A stretch of DNA of 39,530 nucleotides from an uncultured bacterium (GCA_903857865.1 CAIOGO010000003.1:1-39530), one strand, 5' to 3'; shown: positions 7,401-15,336, numbered from the stretch's first letter. Notes: generated by a model from the sequence alone, not told the origin. Numbers and translations are program-made.

Positions 7401-9520
7401 ACCAGCGCAGGCGACGGGGAGACGGTGAAACTGGCCGTCGGCAGCTGGTTTGGCGCGGCCGGTGCCTGCAGCACCAAGCGTCCCCGGCCGTACACGTTGG
7501 CGCTTCCCATGGGCACGGTGCTCGCCAGGAGTTGCGATCGCAGGGCCGAGCCGGTCAACGACGGCTGCGCCGAGAGCAGTAGTGCGGCGGCGCCGGCGGC
7601 GTGCGGTGCCGCGCCCGACGTTCCCGCGAAGCTCGTGTACGGTGCGGTCCCTGTGCTGACGTTGTCGGGGCAGACGAGGTCGGGCTTGGCACGGCCGTCG
7701 GTCGTCGGTCCCTGGGAGCTGTAGGGTTCCTGAGGGCCCGAGGTGTAGTTGGCGTAGTTGACTGCGCCCACCGCGACGACTTCAGCGACATCGGCGGGAG
7801 CGAGCAGCGAGCTCGACGCCACGGCCGGCGTTACGCCCTGGTACAGGTTATACAGATTGAGTGTGCGCGACCCGGCGCCATGGATGCGAATCGAGTAGGT
7901 CCCGGACTGCAACGCCGTCGTTTGGATCGACTCCGTCGGCTCTTCGGTTCCCGTTTGGTACTTCGTCGACGATGCGACGAGATTGGCGGCAGGATCGTAG
8001 AGGTAGAGGTCGTAGTCGGACGACGACTGCGGCCACTCGTTCCACGTCAGGTAGACGACGATCGGGGAGCCGCTCGTTGCGTAGAACGTGACCGGCACGT
8101 CATGCCACCCATCGAGGTTGGCGTCGGCGAATCCGGACTGCCAGTGGGATTGGGCCTCGTTGCCTGCTGCGTTTACCCAGAGGATACCGCCGCTGATGGC
8201 GCGGCGGGCGATGTCGCCGATCGTGCCCATTCCGTCGTAGTTGTTGGTGTTGTACCACCCGAGGGAGTGGTTGATGACGTCGATCCCATTCGACAGGCAG
8301 TACGTCACCGCTTGGTCCAGGTCCACGTCGTCGGCGATCTTGATCAGGTACAGTTCCGCGCTCGGGGCTACATCGTAGATGACCTCGGCCACGGCGGTGC
8401 CGTGCGAGATGCCGCTCGTGAGGCCGGTACCGGTGAGGTCGACCTGGGTGAGCGCGGCGGGGAGGTCCCCCCGCGATTGAGCCTGCGTGAGTCCGTAGAA
8501 ACCAAGATCGATGACGGCCACCCGCGTGCCTGTCCCGGTCAGCCCCGCGGAGTGGAAGGCGTCGGCGCCGATGGCGGTGACGCCTTGGCCGGTCGTAGCG
8601 AGTGCGTACGGTTCATACGGAGGGCGCACGAACGCGACGCCCGACAGCTGCGAGACGAGTGCGGCCAATTGGCCGACGGGCACCGTAACCTTGAGTAGGG
8701 TCGAAGACGCCTCGACGGACGATCCCGAGATGCCGAGAGCCGACAGCGCCGCGGCGTTCGATGCGCCCGATCGTCCGGGACTCGCTTCCATGATGACCGT
8801 CACTGTGCCTGCGGTGGGAGAGAACGGGACGCCGAAGACATCGGCCACCGTGCTGAGAGCGGCCAACGCCGACGAAGACAGGCCGCTCAGGCTCTTCGCA
8901 CCCAACGCGTTGATGGTGGACTGAGCGGCGGCGATGAGGCTCTCCAGAGCGCCGTCGAGTTTCGGATTGTGTTGGGCAGCCGCCAACTTGCCCGTTGTGT
9001 AGGTCTTCGCCACCGACAAGGGCGTGGGTGTCGACGTCGATGAGCTGGAGCCGGTCGACATTCCCAGCGCTGCGGCGACGAGGAGGTCGACCGCCCCGCT
9101 TTGGTTCTGCGGCCACGACAGCACGGCGAGGAACCACCCGGGCGCGAAGGAGATCGGGACGCCGACGGATCGACCGTTGATCGAAACGGGCGTGACTCCT
9201 CTGGCTGTAAGCGTCTCGGATACGGTGCTGAGGTCCTGGAGGTAGCGCGCCAAACTGGATCCCGAGGATTCCGCGATCATCGCGAAGTGCAAACGCCCGG
9301 AACGCGTGAAGGCCTGCAGAGCAACCTGCTGCCCGATCGAACTCTGCGAGAGCGGTTGGATGGAGACGGCGATTCCGGTGGCTGTCTGGAAGCTTGACGC
9401 AAGCGACTGCCAGGAGTCCTTGGTCGACTGCTCGACACCGACGACGAAGGTGTCTGCGGCGAGCGCTGCGGTTCCCACAATCCCGAGAACAAGCAGGGCG
9501 ACGAACGCGATTCGTTTCAT
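4436..9520 (-). CDS. Giant subtilisin-like (S8) protease with PKD, CARDB, DUF4384-like and PEGA modules
   Basis: 1694 residues, exported (signal 1-21). About 22-150 resembles the first lobe of an extracellular solute-binding protein (VVGVEQSTKDSWQSL, later GVPISFAPGW) but is too short to be a full one. About 236-310 is prodomain-like and ends VAFVRPPYEPY. The catalytic domain (about 311-685) has the full triad: Asp338 (VAVID), His373 (SHGT), Ser635 (GTSGAAPH), with Asn454 (AAGN) for the oxyanion hole and an inserted jelly-roll-like segment (475-555). Then PKD1-3 (about 692-955), CARDB (about 956-1063), PKD4 (to about 1145), DUF4384-like 1, PEGA (TPAGASVRLDGVSVG), PKD5, DUF4384-like 2 and PKD6 to the end. 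PKD2 and PKD3 are near-identical. Likely secreted or surface-bound and degrading extracellular protein. Starts 12 bases after the gene before it. Confidence 0.9.
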   Translation of the reverse strand: MKRIAFVALLVLGIVGTAALAADTFVVGVEQSTKDSWQSLASSFQTATGIAVSIQPLSQSSIGQQVALQAFTRSGRLHFAMIAESSGSSLARYLQDLSTVSETLTARGVTPVSINGRSVGVPISFAPGWFLAVLSWPQNQSGAVDLLVAAALGMSTGSSSSTSTPTPLSVAKTYTTGKLAAAQHNPKLDGALESLIAAAQSTINALGAKSLSGLSSSALAALSTVADVFGVPFSPTAGTVTVIMEASPGRSGASNAAALSALGISGSSVEASSTLLKVTVPVGQLAALVSQLSGVAFVRPPYEPYALATTGQGVTAIGADAFHSAGLTGTGTRVAVIDLGFYGLTQAQSRGDLPAALTQVDLTGTGLTSGISHGTAVAEVIYDVAPSAELYLIKIADDVDLDQAVTYCLSNGIDVINHSLGWYNTNNYDGMGTIGDIARRAISGGILWVNAAGNEAQSHWQSGFADANLDGWHDVPVTFYATSGSPIVVYLTWNEWPQSSSDYDLYLYDPAANLVASSTKYQTGTEEPTESIQTTALQSGTYSIRIHGAGSRTLNLYNLYQGVTPAVASSSLLAPADVAEVVAVGAVNYANYTSGPQEPYSSQGPTTDGRAKPDLVCPDNVSTGTAPYTSFAGTSGAAPHAAGAAALLLSAQPSLTGSALRSQLLASTVPMGSANVYGRGRLVLQAPAAPNQLPTASFTVSPSPALVGQTVTFNGTGSVDPDGTIVAYTWSFGDGMTSSGSSVSHAYAAVGTYTATLTVQDNSGATASTTRSVVVSAPSNQPPVASFTLSPSTTQPGIAVSMNAAASYDPDGAIVSYSWTFGDGTSGGGVSTSHAFGLAGTYTVTLTVQDNNGATASTIRSVVVSAPSNQPPVASFTVSPSATQPGIAVSMNASASYDPDGGIVSYSWAFGDGASGSGVSTSHAFGSAGTYTVTLTVQDNGGATGATSRQILVQAPFLPDLTVQSLTYVPTGPTVGQSVTFTAVIVNQGAASSGAFRVRLDGSSLSTTAASASLAAGAARSVSLVLPLTQSSETFTVHLDDLGQVAESNESNNAQSIAVTATTLAPIAEAGGPYAGIVGTPITFNGTASSGSITAYLWSFGDGFTGQGSMISHAYAAAGTYPVTLTVSGPGGQSLDTAQAVVGSPQPTLVADVSLPKSAYTIGESITITLAVNRSAYVYLVEITADNRVVLLFPSLYEPNNALAAGARVLPGGAYTLRASEPAGAETLRLFAATGPIAGFPTSFGLGFPTLSTNPIAFVNTVLATMQSTFAAGDRAVDSVSLTVQSAPPTTGTLRVLSTPAGASVRLDGVSVGTTNLERPNVSPGTHMVEISRSGYQTETRQATITAGSTTTVQVTLTPTPVNQAPIAAFTYSPTSPGAGTPVQFDASSSADPDGTIISYAWNFGDTGTATGALVSHGYAANGSYTVQLTVTDNGGRTAQVSQLVAVSTPTALALSASLSKNQYELGETLVLTIDVNRAAYVYICDLSADGRLRLIFPNVWEPSPVMSAGTRQVPAPDSGYTLSVAEPVGNETLYFVAASGPISIFPTDLTGPFPTLSTNAATFWQSILDFLAAHYAPGDRTTASLTFVIQPSSNLPPVARFAEPYRVIPIGRGQLFRPSASGSYDPDGQIISYAWDFGDGETAGGALPIHSYRTAGTFTLRLTVTDNEGASTTIQTTVCTYDPLVSEPPATCP
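6640..7190 (-). repeat. Tandem 267-base repeat encoding two PKD domains
   Basis: The DNA from about 6901 to 7167 repeats the segment before it with a period of 267 bases (89 codons); for example GACGGGCGGCTGGTTCGAGG occurs with start points 267 bases apart (6903 and 7170). The protein copies are PKD2 and PKD3. The near-identity at DNA level implies recent duplication or gene conversion. Confidence 0.75.
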
Positions 9521-9532
9521 GCTTTTCCCCTC

Positions 9533-10333
9533 CTACGGTGCGACGGGGACGTACGGCAAGCGCACGTACCCGACGGCGTTCGACTGGGCGAGCGCCACCA
9601 GTTGCTCGATGGGCAGGATGAGCTCTGCGGCCTGGCTCGATTCTGAGACGACGTACGCAGAGAATGCTGCGGGCGAAGTCTCTCCGGGCAGCTTCTCGGC
9701 GACGACCTCGATGTCGAGACCCAGAAGCGCGAGCCCCTTGGCGTGAGCGTAGACAAACCAGTCTTCACTCACGGTCAGACCGTAGAGCACGTAGTCGAGC
9801 TTGCCCGCAAGGTCAAGTGGCTCTGCCGGACCCTTGAGCGCGTTCCGGGCGAAGGACCGCCCGCTGTCGAGATCGATGTCCATCCTTAGGACTCCTAGAT
9901 CTTGTACGTCCATGAGAACCGACGTCAGCGCCTCCTCCAGATCCACGGAAGTCGCGGGACTCACGACGAGCTCGTAGCCGGCGGCGGCGGGACGGATGGC
10001 GTAGGTCACGAGATGACCTGCCGAACGGAGGTAGAAGTGGTCGCTGTCGAGGACGAGGAGTCGACTCGCCGAGTCCAGCATTCCCTGCACGTTGTCGGAC
10101 GGCGTCTGTATCCCGTGGAGGATGGATACGGTGTTGTCCGAGGTGTTGAGGACGGTGAAGTCGCGCTCGGCGGCCGCGGCGCTCAGCGTTTGGACGGGGA
10201 TGGCGGATGCCCCGATGGGGAAGCAGTAGTAGTGCTCTGGGTCAAGCGTAACAGCGCCCGCCGCTACGGCGACGGCGAGCGTTGCGACGAGGGTGGCTGC
10301 GACGCCCTTGGCAGCAAATCGCGTTCGTCTCAT
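9533..10333 (-). CDS. Secreted protein ending in a protease-prodomain-like motif
   Basis: 266 residues. The ATG at 10333 is chosen because AAGGAGG lies 5 bases before it; a TTG five codons upstream has no such site. Signal peptide about 1-28. The body (30-225) has no motif I recognise. The last 35 residues contain LPIEQLVALAQSNAVGYVRL followed by PYVP, which lines up with VPVGQLAALVSQLSGVAFVR and PPYEP at the end of the prodomain of the protease encoded next (P, QL, AL, S, V, VR, PY, P shared; one-residue gap). It is the first gene of a two-gene unit with the protease, 12 bases apart. Inference: a folding helper, inhibitor or regulator of that protease. It has no catalytic residues of its own. 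Confidence 0.7.
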   Translation of the reverse strand: MRRTRFAAKGVAATLVATLAVAVAAGAVTLDPEHYYCFPIGASAIPVQTLSAAAAERDFTVLNTSDNTVSILHGIQTPSDNVQGMLDSASRLLVLDSDHFYLRSAGHLVTYAIRPAAAGYELVVSPATSVDLEEALTSVLMDVQDLGVLRMDIDLDSGRSFARNALKGPAEPLDLAGKLDYVLYGLTVSEDWFVYAHAKGLALLGLDIEVVAEKLPGETSPAAFSAYVVSESSQAAELILPIEQLVALAQSNAVGYVRLPYVPVAP

Positions 10334-10368
10334 CTGCGCCTCCTTCAAGTGCGCTCACAATGAATGAC

Positions 10369-10396
10369 ACGGTATGTACCCGCCGAGGCGTGTCAA
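10369..10396 (-). promoter_or_regulatory. Promoter of the secreted protein / protease operon
   Basis: On the minus strand a perfect TTGACA (10391-10396) and a weak TACCGT (10369-10374), 16 bases apart, lie about 36 bases before the ATG at 10333. Confidence 0.5.
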
Positions 10397-10475
10397 GTTC
10401 TGGCTGAGCCGACTTGGGCCGCCAGGATTCGGCGCGTCGAGGACGGCGTCGGAGACAAGCTTGCGACCTCACCGA

Positions 10476-10530
10476 ACCGCCGCAAGCCCTAGCTCCCGGC
10501 ACCAACGAGACGCCGGGAGCCAAGCTCCCG
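10476..10530 (-). repeat. CTAG-linked palindromic element, intergenic copy
   Basis: On the minus strand CTCCCGGC pairs with GCCGGGAG across a short loop (about 10495-10520), followed directly by CTAGGGCTTGCGG. The same hairpin-then-GCTAGsGCTTGCGG order is found on the plus strand at 16677-16712 inside a gene, so this is a dispersed repeat. Confidence 0.55.
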
Positions 10531-10543
10531 ACGCTACACCCAG

Positions 10544-10630
10544 CTCTTCTTGGCGCCCTCTGCGTGATGTGGTCGATTGAAACCTCGACAGCCTCTCTCA
10601 CGCCAAGAGCGCAAAGGGCGGAGAGAAGAG
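10544..10630. repeat. Imperfect inverted repeat (CTCTTCTTGGCG type)
   Basis: The left arm at 10544-10567 (CTTCTTGGCGCCCTCTGCGTGA) is matched imperfectly by the right arm at 10598-10630 (CACGCCAAGAGCGCAAAGGG). Between them GTCGA (10572-10576) pairs with TCGAC (10585-10589). A further related stretch, CTTGGCGTCCTTCATGTCC, follows at about 10658-10676. It looks like a decayed small palindromic repeat. The rest of the 10334-10754 gap shows no gene. Confidence 0.5.
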
Positions 10631-10754
10631 CAGGCTCCGGATTCTCCACTCCTCTGCTTGGCGTCCTTCATGTCCTTGACGGGTGTGGCCCCTGTGCCTA
10701 CGACCTCGGCAGCGACGCCGCTGAACATCCGGCGAGAAGAGAGTATGTAACCTA

Positions 10755-10783
10755 TTGTCAGAGGCGACGAGAGAACGTAAACT
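10755..10783 (+). promoter_or_regulatory. Promoter giving a probable leaderless mRNA
   Basis: TTGTCA (10755-10760) and TAAACT (10778-10783), 17-base spacer. The ATG used by the downstream gene is at 10790, seven bases after the -10 box, where transcription is expected to start. No Shine-Dalgarno precedes that ATG. Confidence 0.6.
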
Positions 10784-10789
10784 AGGTGT

Positions 10790-12913
10790 ATGTATGTCAA
10801 CCGCGGGGCCCATTCCCGCTCGATCGGCCTTCTTGCTGCCTTGATCACTGTGAGTGTGTTTGGAGACCGTGCGTGCGGCGCGTTGGATGGCGAGGCGACG
10901 TGGGCAACCGCGCAGTGCGGAAGAACCGTGCTGACCCGGGAGGCGATGATGGACGTCGCCTACGATGTCGATCTGTCCGAAAGCTTCTTCGGGACAAGTC
11001 TTCACCTCGACGCGGCGTTCGCGGGGCGGAGGTCGTCGAGAGCTGTGGAAGCGCTCGACGACCTCGCGCAACTCGTGGCGAGTGTGCCCCTATCTGGCGA
11101 CGATCGGGCGACGGCCGATGCGCAGGTGGAGGCAATTCTCGCGGCGCGCGCAGCACTGCTGACGGCGGGTGCGCCGATCGAAACACTCGAACAGCGTCTC
11201 GCGGCTCTCGTCGATCGGCTTGACGAACTCGAGGGGACGCTTGCCGAGGCGCTCGGGGCGGCGTCCGCCTCGCAGGATGCCGATGAGATCCTCACTGCAG
11301 TTCTCCTGACCCAGGCGAGCGACGACTTCGTCGACGGTCTGCGGTACTTGGCAAGCCGGGTGAGGCTCTACGGGCATGGGACATTGCGCGCGGAGTGCGC
11401 GGCGATCCTCTGGCGTGCGGCCGTGGCGGCATCCGACGGGGAGATGAGCCGAGCATCGACCGCCCTGACTGAGCTGCGGGCGGCGCTTGTCGAGACGAGT
11501 CCGACGGCGTTCCAGCGCTCGCGGCTCGACACAGCGGTGTCCAAGGTCGACTCGCTGCTCGGCGACGGGCCGCGGACGGAGGGGGAGGTGACCGTCGGCG
11601 CCTTCGGCACCGCGAGCTTGTTTGACGCTCCGACCGATTGGGCGGCCCGGGTGACTCGTGATGCGGGAACGGTCCCCACGTCGCGATCGACCGAAATGTC
11701 GTGGACCGCATCCGGCGAGACGGACGTCGGGGAAGCGCAGATCGAGGCTGTCGTCGAGGCGCGAACGGTCGGTCACGATGACGCCGCGGCCCGCGACGGC
11801 GACGTGAGGGACACGTCCGCCGAGGTGACGGCCGAGTTCGCGGTGGGCGGGGCCGATGCCGAGGCCGAGGCAGATGCCTCGATCGGCGTCCGCGTCGAGC
11901 GGCAGCGGTACGCGCTGCAGTTCGATCGCGAGATCCCGGCGTCAGACGTTGCGGCGGCAGAACGCGGCGTCTCCGATCTGCTTGCAGAGGTGGCGCGCCT
12001 CGGCCTGCCGGGTGCCGTGGCAGGGCGCCTGGCGGCCCCTCTCAGCAGGGCTCACCTCGCGCTGCAGGAAGGGCGAACGGCGGACGCTGTGACCGCGCTG
12101 GGCCAGTTCCGCGATCAAGTGTGGAAGGAAGCCTTCGGCGGCGCGCTGGGGGAAGGCACGGCCGCGGACCTGGCCGCTGCGGCCGACGCCCTCCAGCCGC
12201 GGCGAGAAGAGGTCACGTGGACCGTGCCTGCCTCGGTCTCCGGCGCGCTGGGGGACTGGAGTGGCGTGATCGACGTCGAGTGGGCGCGACGGGCTGCGCC
12301 GGGCGACAGCCTCCTCGAGCGGACCGACTGTGTCGTCTCGCTGAGCGCGGAGCGCGAGCGTGAGGACGCGACGCTGGCGATCGACGCGGAATCGCGGCGC
12401 GTCGACTATGCGCACGACGCCGTCAAGGGATATCGCCAGTTGCAGCTCGCCGTGGGAGTTTCCGACGATGGAGACGATCCGCTGGAGGTTGATATTGGGG
12501 CGGAGTGGACGTCGACGTCCTACGCGCTCGACCCGCGCAAGGACAAGCGCGTCGCCGGTCTGTCGCTTGACGTCGCCTTCGCCGGGGCGCCGTGGGAGGG
12601 GACGCTGTCCGTCTCGGAGTCGAAGGTGGAGTACCCGAACGATTCAGGCCGCGACGAGCGCGCGGGGGCGTGGGAGATTGTGGTGGACGTGGCCTTCGTT
12701 GGGGGAACGCTTGAGGTTGCGTGGACGTCAGGGTGGCGATCGACGGCGCCGGGTCGGAAGACGGAAGAGGGCGTGCGCGTCGAGCTCGACGCTACGGCCG
12801 AGACGATCGACTTCCATCTCGGGGCGGAGGCCGAGAGAGAGGATCGAGTCGGCGAAGGCGGCGCGCGCCGCTGGACGCTGCGCTGGGAGGTCGGCGTGGA
12901 CGTGGGGTTCTAG
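10790..12913 (+). CDS. Large predicted outer-membrane barrel protein, acidic
   Basis: 707 residues. Short signal peptide (basic start, GLLAALITVSVFG core). About 60-200 is predominantly helical and Ala/Leu/Glu-rich (for example ETLEQRLAALVDRLDELEG), likely coiled coil. About 270-385 is rich in Ala, Glu and Asp with alternating strands. A second helical stretch (about 385-470) is followed by roughly twelve alternating strands (about 475-707) ending WEVGVDVGF, a C-terminal Phe that fits a BAM-assembled barrel. No family recognised. The strongly acidic strands and the two helical inserts are unusual. The ATG is chosen because it sits at the predicted transcription start. It converges with the DUF72 gene, the two stop codons overlapping in CTAG (12910-12913). 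Confidence 0.65.
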   Translation: MYVNRGAHSRSIGLLAALITVSVFGDRACGALDGEATWATAQCGRTVLTREAMMDVAYDVDLSESFFGTSLHLDAAFAGRRSSRAVEALDDLAQLVASVPLSGDDRATADAQVEAILAARAALLTAGAPIETLEQRLAALVDRLDELEGTLAEALGAASASQDADEILTAVLLTQASDDFVDGLRYLASRVRLYGHGTLRAECAAILWRAAVAASDGEMSRASTALTELRAALVETSPTAFQRSRLDTAVSKVDSLLGDGPRTEGEVTVGAFGTASLFDAPTDWAARVTRDAGTVPTSRSTEMSWTASGETDVGEAQIEAVVEARTVGHDDAAARDGDVRDTSAEVTAEFAVGGADAEAEADASIGVRVERQRYALQFDREIPASDVAAAERGVSDLLAEVARLGLPGAVAGRLAAPLSRAHLALQEGRTADAVTALGQFRDQVWKEAFGGALGEGTAADLAAAADALQPRREEVTWTVPASVSGALGDWSGVIDVEWARRAAPGDSLLERTDCVVSLSAEREREDATLAIDAESRRVDYAHDAVKGYRQLQLAVGVSDDGDDPLEVDIGAEWTSTSYALDPRKDKRVAGLSLDVAFAGAPWEGTLSVSESKVEYPNDSGRDERAGAWEIVVDVAFVGGTLEVAWTSGWRSTAPGRKTEEGVRVELDATAETIDFHLGAEAEREDRVGEGGARRWTLRWEVGVDVGF

Positions 12914-13809
12914 GTGGGCGTGTGGGGCACGCTCCGGTCTCGCCGCGCGCGAGCGATCGCTTGCTGCATGTCGTGGATCTTCTCGTCAAGCGAGCGCGCG
13001 AAGAGGGAGGTCGCGTCGTCGGCCGGACTGCATCCGAGGCGTTGGCCTAGTTGCAGGGCGTTGACGACGCTCTGCCCGAGGTGGCAGTTGTTGGCGAAGA
13101 CGTAGGTGATGTCCGCCCCTGCGGCCAGGCGTTCGATCCTTGCGGCCCACGGTTCCAGCTGGCTCGCGGTGTAGAGGTAGTCGTAGCGATCGCCGCCCTT
13201 CTCCTGGTTCCACCACGTCTTGTCGTTGCGGCCGTGCAGGCGTACGTAGCCGATCCGGTTCGTGGCGACCTCGCTCGGGCGCGGCAGGTGCGGGAGCTCG
13301 GGCAGGTCAACGTTGACGAATCCGAGGCCGAGTGTTCGCAGGAGATCGAAGGCTGCTTCGCTCGTCCAGGCGTCGTGGCGGAACTCGACGTGAAGGGGAA
13401 TCTCGCGTCCGAGTGACTGTGCCAACTTCCCGAGGTGGCGGCGTGACGCCTCACCGGGGACGAACGCGTACGGGAATTGCGCCAGGAGTCCGCCGAGTCG
13501 GCCGGCGCGAACGAGCGGTTCGATCGCCTTCTGGAATGGCTCGAGTTCGCGGTCGAACGCGGGCGGCTCGTGGGTTATGGCGTGCGGGACCTTCACGACG
13601 AAGGTGAAGTTGTCGGGCGTCCTCTCGACCATGCGCGCGAACGTCTGCGGCGACGGCGTGCGGTAGTAGGTGGCGTTGATCTCGACGGCGTCGAAGAGCT
13701 TGGCATAGTGCGAGAGAAAGGCACTCGGTTTCATGCCGCGCGGGTACACCGTGCCGACCCAGTCGGCGAAGCTGTAGCCCGAGGTTCCGATGCGCACCTC
13801 GCCGGTCAT
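12910..13809 (-). CDS. DUF72 (YecE-like) TIM-barrel protein
   Basis: 299 residues, full length. Hallmarks: start VRIGTSGYSFADWVGTVYP, YAKLFDAVEINATYYRTPS, then FVVKVPHAITHE, FRHDAW, YVRLHGRND and a late FANNCHLGQSVVNA. The family is widespread, forms a TIM barrel like sugar-phosphate isomerases and has no settled biochemical function; it often sits near DNA-repair genes. Here it is the last gene of a unit with DNA polymerase IV (4 bases between that stop and this ATG), which supports a damage-linked role by context only. Confidence 0.9.
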   Translation of the reverse strand: MTGEVRIGTSGYSFADWVGTVYPRGMKPSAFLSHYAKLFDAVEINATYYRTPSPQTFARMVERTPDNFTFVVKVPHAITHEPPAFDRELEPFQKAIEPLVRAGRLGGLLAQFPYAFVPGEASRRHLGKLAQSLGREIPLHVEFRHDAWTSEAAFDLLRTLGLGFVNVDLPELPHLPRPSEVATNRIGYVRLHGRNDKTWWNQEKGGDRYDYLYTASQLEPWAARIERLAAGADITYVFANNCHLGQSVVNALQLGQRLGCSPADDATSLFARSLDEKIHDMQQAIARARRDRSVPHTPT

Positions 13810-13813
13810 GGGG

Positions 13814-15064
13814 TCATCCTACTCCGCGTGCCGGTCCGAATTCCCACGTCTCCTGGATGAATCCGCCGACGTGCTGCGGCAGCGGCTTGAGCAGCAGTGA
13901 GGTGCCGAGGCGGATGGCGCCGTCGCCGTAGCGGGTGCGGATCGTGTCCACGGCGCCGTTCAGACGGTCGCGGCGCCGATCCTCCTCGAACAAGGCGTCG
14001 GGGAGGGCGCCGCGCTCGAGGAGGTTGGCCGCCGACACGGACACGAGGGCGATCTCGGCCGGGTGGACGGGGATGGCGTCGAGGATCGAGCGGCAGGCGC
14101 GGTAGATCGTCTCGCCGTCGTCGGACGGGAGGGCGAGCGTCGCTTGTTTCGCATAGCCCGGGCCGAGGATGCCGGTGCGGAATCCGCAGTGGATGGTCCG
14201 ACTGACGTAGCCGAGCCGTCGCAGGCGGGCGGCGACCTTGTCCGCGAGCTCGCGCAAGACGAGCAGGGCGAGCGAGACGTCGCGCATCTCCGGCGGCAGC
14301 GTCTTCGAGTGGCCGACCGATTTTGGCGGCGGGATCTCTGTGTAGGGGATCACGGGCGTCGGATCGCGCCCCAGGCCGAGCTGGCGCAGGAAGAGTCCGT
14401 ACACGCCGAACTCTCGACGCAGCAGGGCGTCCGACGTCGTGCCGAGGTCGGCGAGCGTGGCGATGCCAAGTTGGTTGAGGCGTCGTTCGATGCGCGGGCC
14501 GATGCCGCAGACCTCGCCGACCGACGTGGTTCGCAGGAGGTCGGGAAGCTCCTCGTCGCGGAGCAGGCCGACGCCGTTCGGCTTGTTCCGCTTCCCGATG
14601 AGCTTGGCGAAGGCTTTGCCGGCGGGGGCGATGCCGAGCGTGGCGGTGATGCAGGGTCCGAGCGCGTCGCGGAAGCGGCGCTGGATGTCGCGCGCTATGG
14701 CGACCGGTCCGCCGCGGCGGGCCGCTTCCTGGGACACGTCCATGAACACCTCGTCGATCGAGTACACCTCGATCATGACGGTGTACTCCTTGAGGATCTC
14801 GAGGAAACGCCGCGACGTCTCGACGTAGCGTTCGGGATGGCCGGGGACGAGGAGGAGATCCGGACAACGTTTCTTGGCTTCCCACACGGGCATGGCAGTG
14901 GTGACGGGATAACGCTTCGCCTCGCGCGAAAACGCGGTGACGATCGAGCGTTCGGTCGGCTTGCCCGTGACGCCGATCGGCTTTCCACGCAGAGACGGCT
15001 GCGCCTGTTGCTCGACGGAGGCGAAGTACGAATCCATGTCGAGGTGCACGATCCACCGGCTCAT
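13814..15064 (-). CDS. dinB: DNA polymerase IV (Y-family, translesion)
   Basis: 416 residues. Catalytic acids lie in LDMDSYFASVEQ (Asp9, Asp11) and YSIDEVFMDV; Phe14 is in the steric-gate position. The helix-hairpin-helix segment is GIGPRIERRLNQLGI, and KSVGHSKTLPPE marks the start of the little-finger domain. It copies past damaged bases at low fidelity. The usual NKxLAK lysine motif reads PAGKAFAKLIGKRNKPNG, slightly divergent. It is the second gene of a three-gene operon with the DUF6504-like gene and DUF72, behind the palindromic operator at 15347-15372. I see no clear C-terminal beta-clamp-binding peptide. Confidence 0.92.
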   Translation of the reverse strand: MSRWIVHLDMDSYFASVEQQAQPSLRGKPIGVTGKPTERSIVTAFSREAKRYPVTTAMPVWEAKKRCPDLLLVPGHPERYVETSRRFLEILKEYTVMIEVYSIDEVFMDVSQEAARRGGPVAIARDIQRRFRDALGPCITATLGIAPAGKAFAKLIGKRNKPNGVGLLRDEELPDLLRTTSVGEVCGIGPRIERRLNQLGIATLADLGTTSDALLRREFGVYGLFLRQLGLGRDPTPVIPYTEIPPPKSVGHSKTLPPEMRDVSLALLVLRELADKVAARLRRLGYVSRTIHCGFRTGILGPGYAKQATLALPSDDGETIYRACRSILDAIPVHPAEIALVSVSAANLLERGALPDALFEEDRRRDRLNGAVDTIRTRYGDGAIRLGTSLLLKPLPQHVGGFIQETWEFGPARGVG

Positions 15065-15081
15065 GCGTGCTCCTACGGGCC

Positions 15082-15336
15082 CTACGGCTCCATTTCCATC
15101 TCTTCCAGCGTCCAGCGACTGGCGCGCGTGTTGAGGCGCACGTGGAAGTGGTCGCCGGCCGAGGTCACGGAGTAGCAGAGGTAGATCGTCTCGCCCTCCC
15201 GCTCCGTGTGGACGAAGTTCGTTTGGGAGACTTCGTAGCGGCGCCCTTCCCAGCGGAAGGCGTGGAGTTCGGGATGAGGCTGGTCTCGTCGATAGACGAC
15301 GAGCGCATCAATCGATTGGCCTACCTTGCGAATCAT
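15082..15336 (-). CDS. Small DUF6504-like protein, first gene of the dinB operon
   Basis: 84 residues. The core FRWEGRRYEV, an acidic turn (HTEREGE), then YSVTSAGDHFHVRLN and a closing RWTLEEMEMEP follow the pattern I recall for DUF6504-type proteins, small beta-rich proteins found beside Y-family polymerases or ImuB. The function is not known; a DNA- or polymerase-binding accessory is a guess. A modest GGTGA lies before the ATG. The polymerase gene starts 17 bases after its stop. Confidence 0.65.
   Translation of the reverse strand: MIRKVGQSIDALVVYRRDQPHPELHAFRWEGRRYEVSQTNFVHTEREGETIYLCYSVTSAGDHFHVRLNTRASRWTLEEMEMEP

Noticed and set aside
13806-15056. A 416-codon minus-strand frame nearly coincident with dinB
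   Set aside because: It is the out-of-frame shadow of dinB, full of Arg and Pro with no motif.
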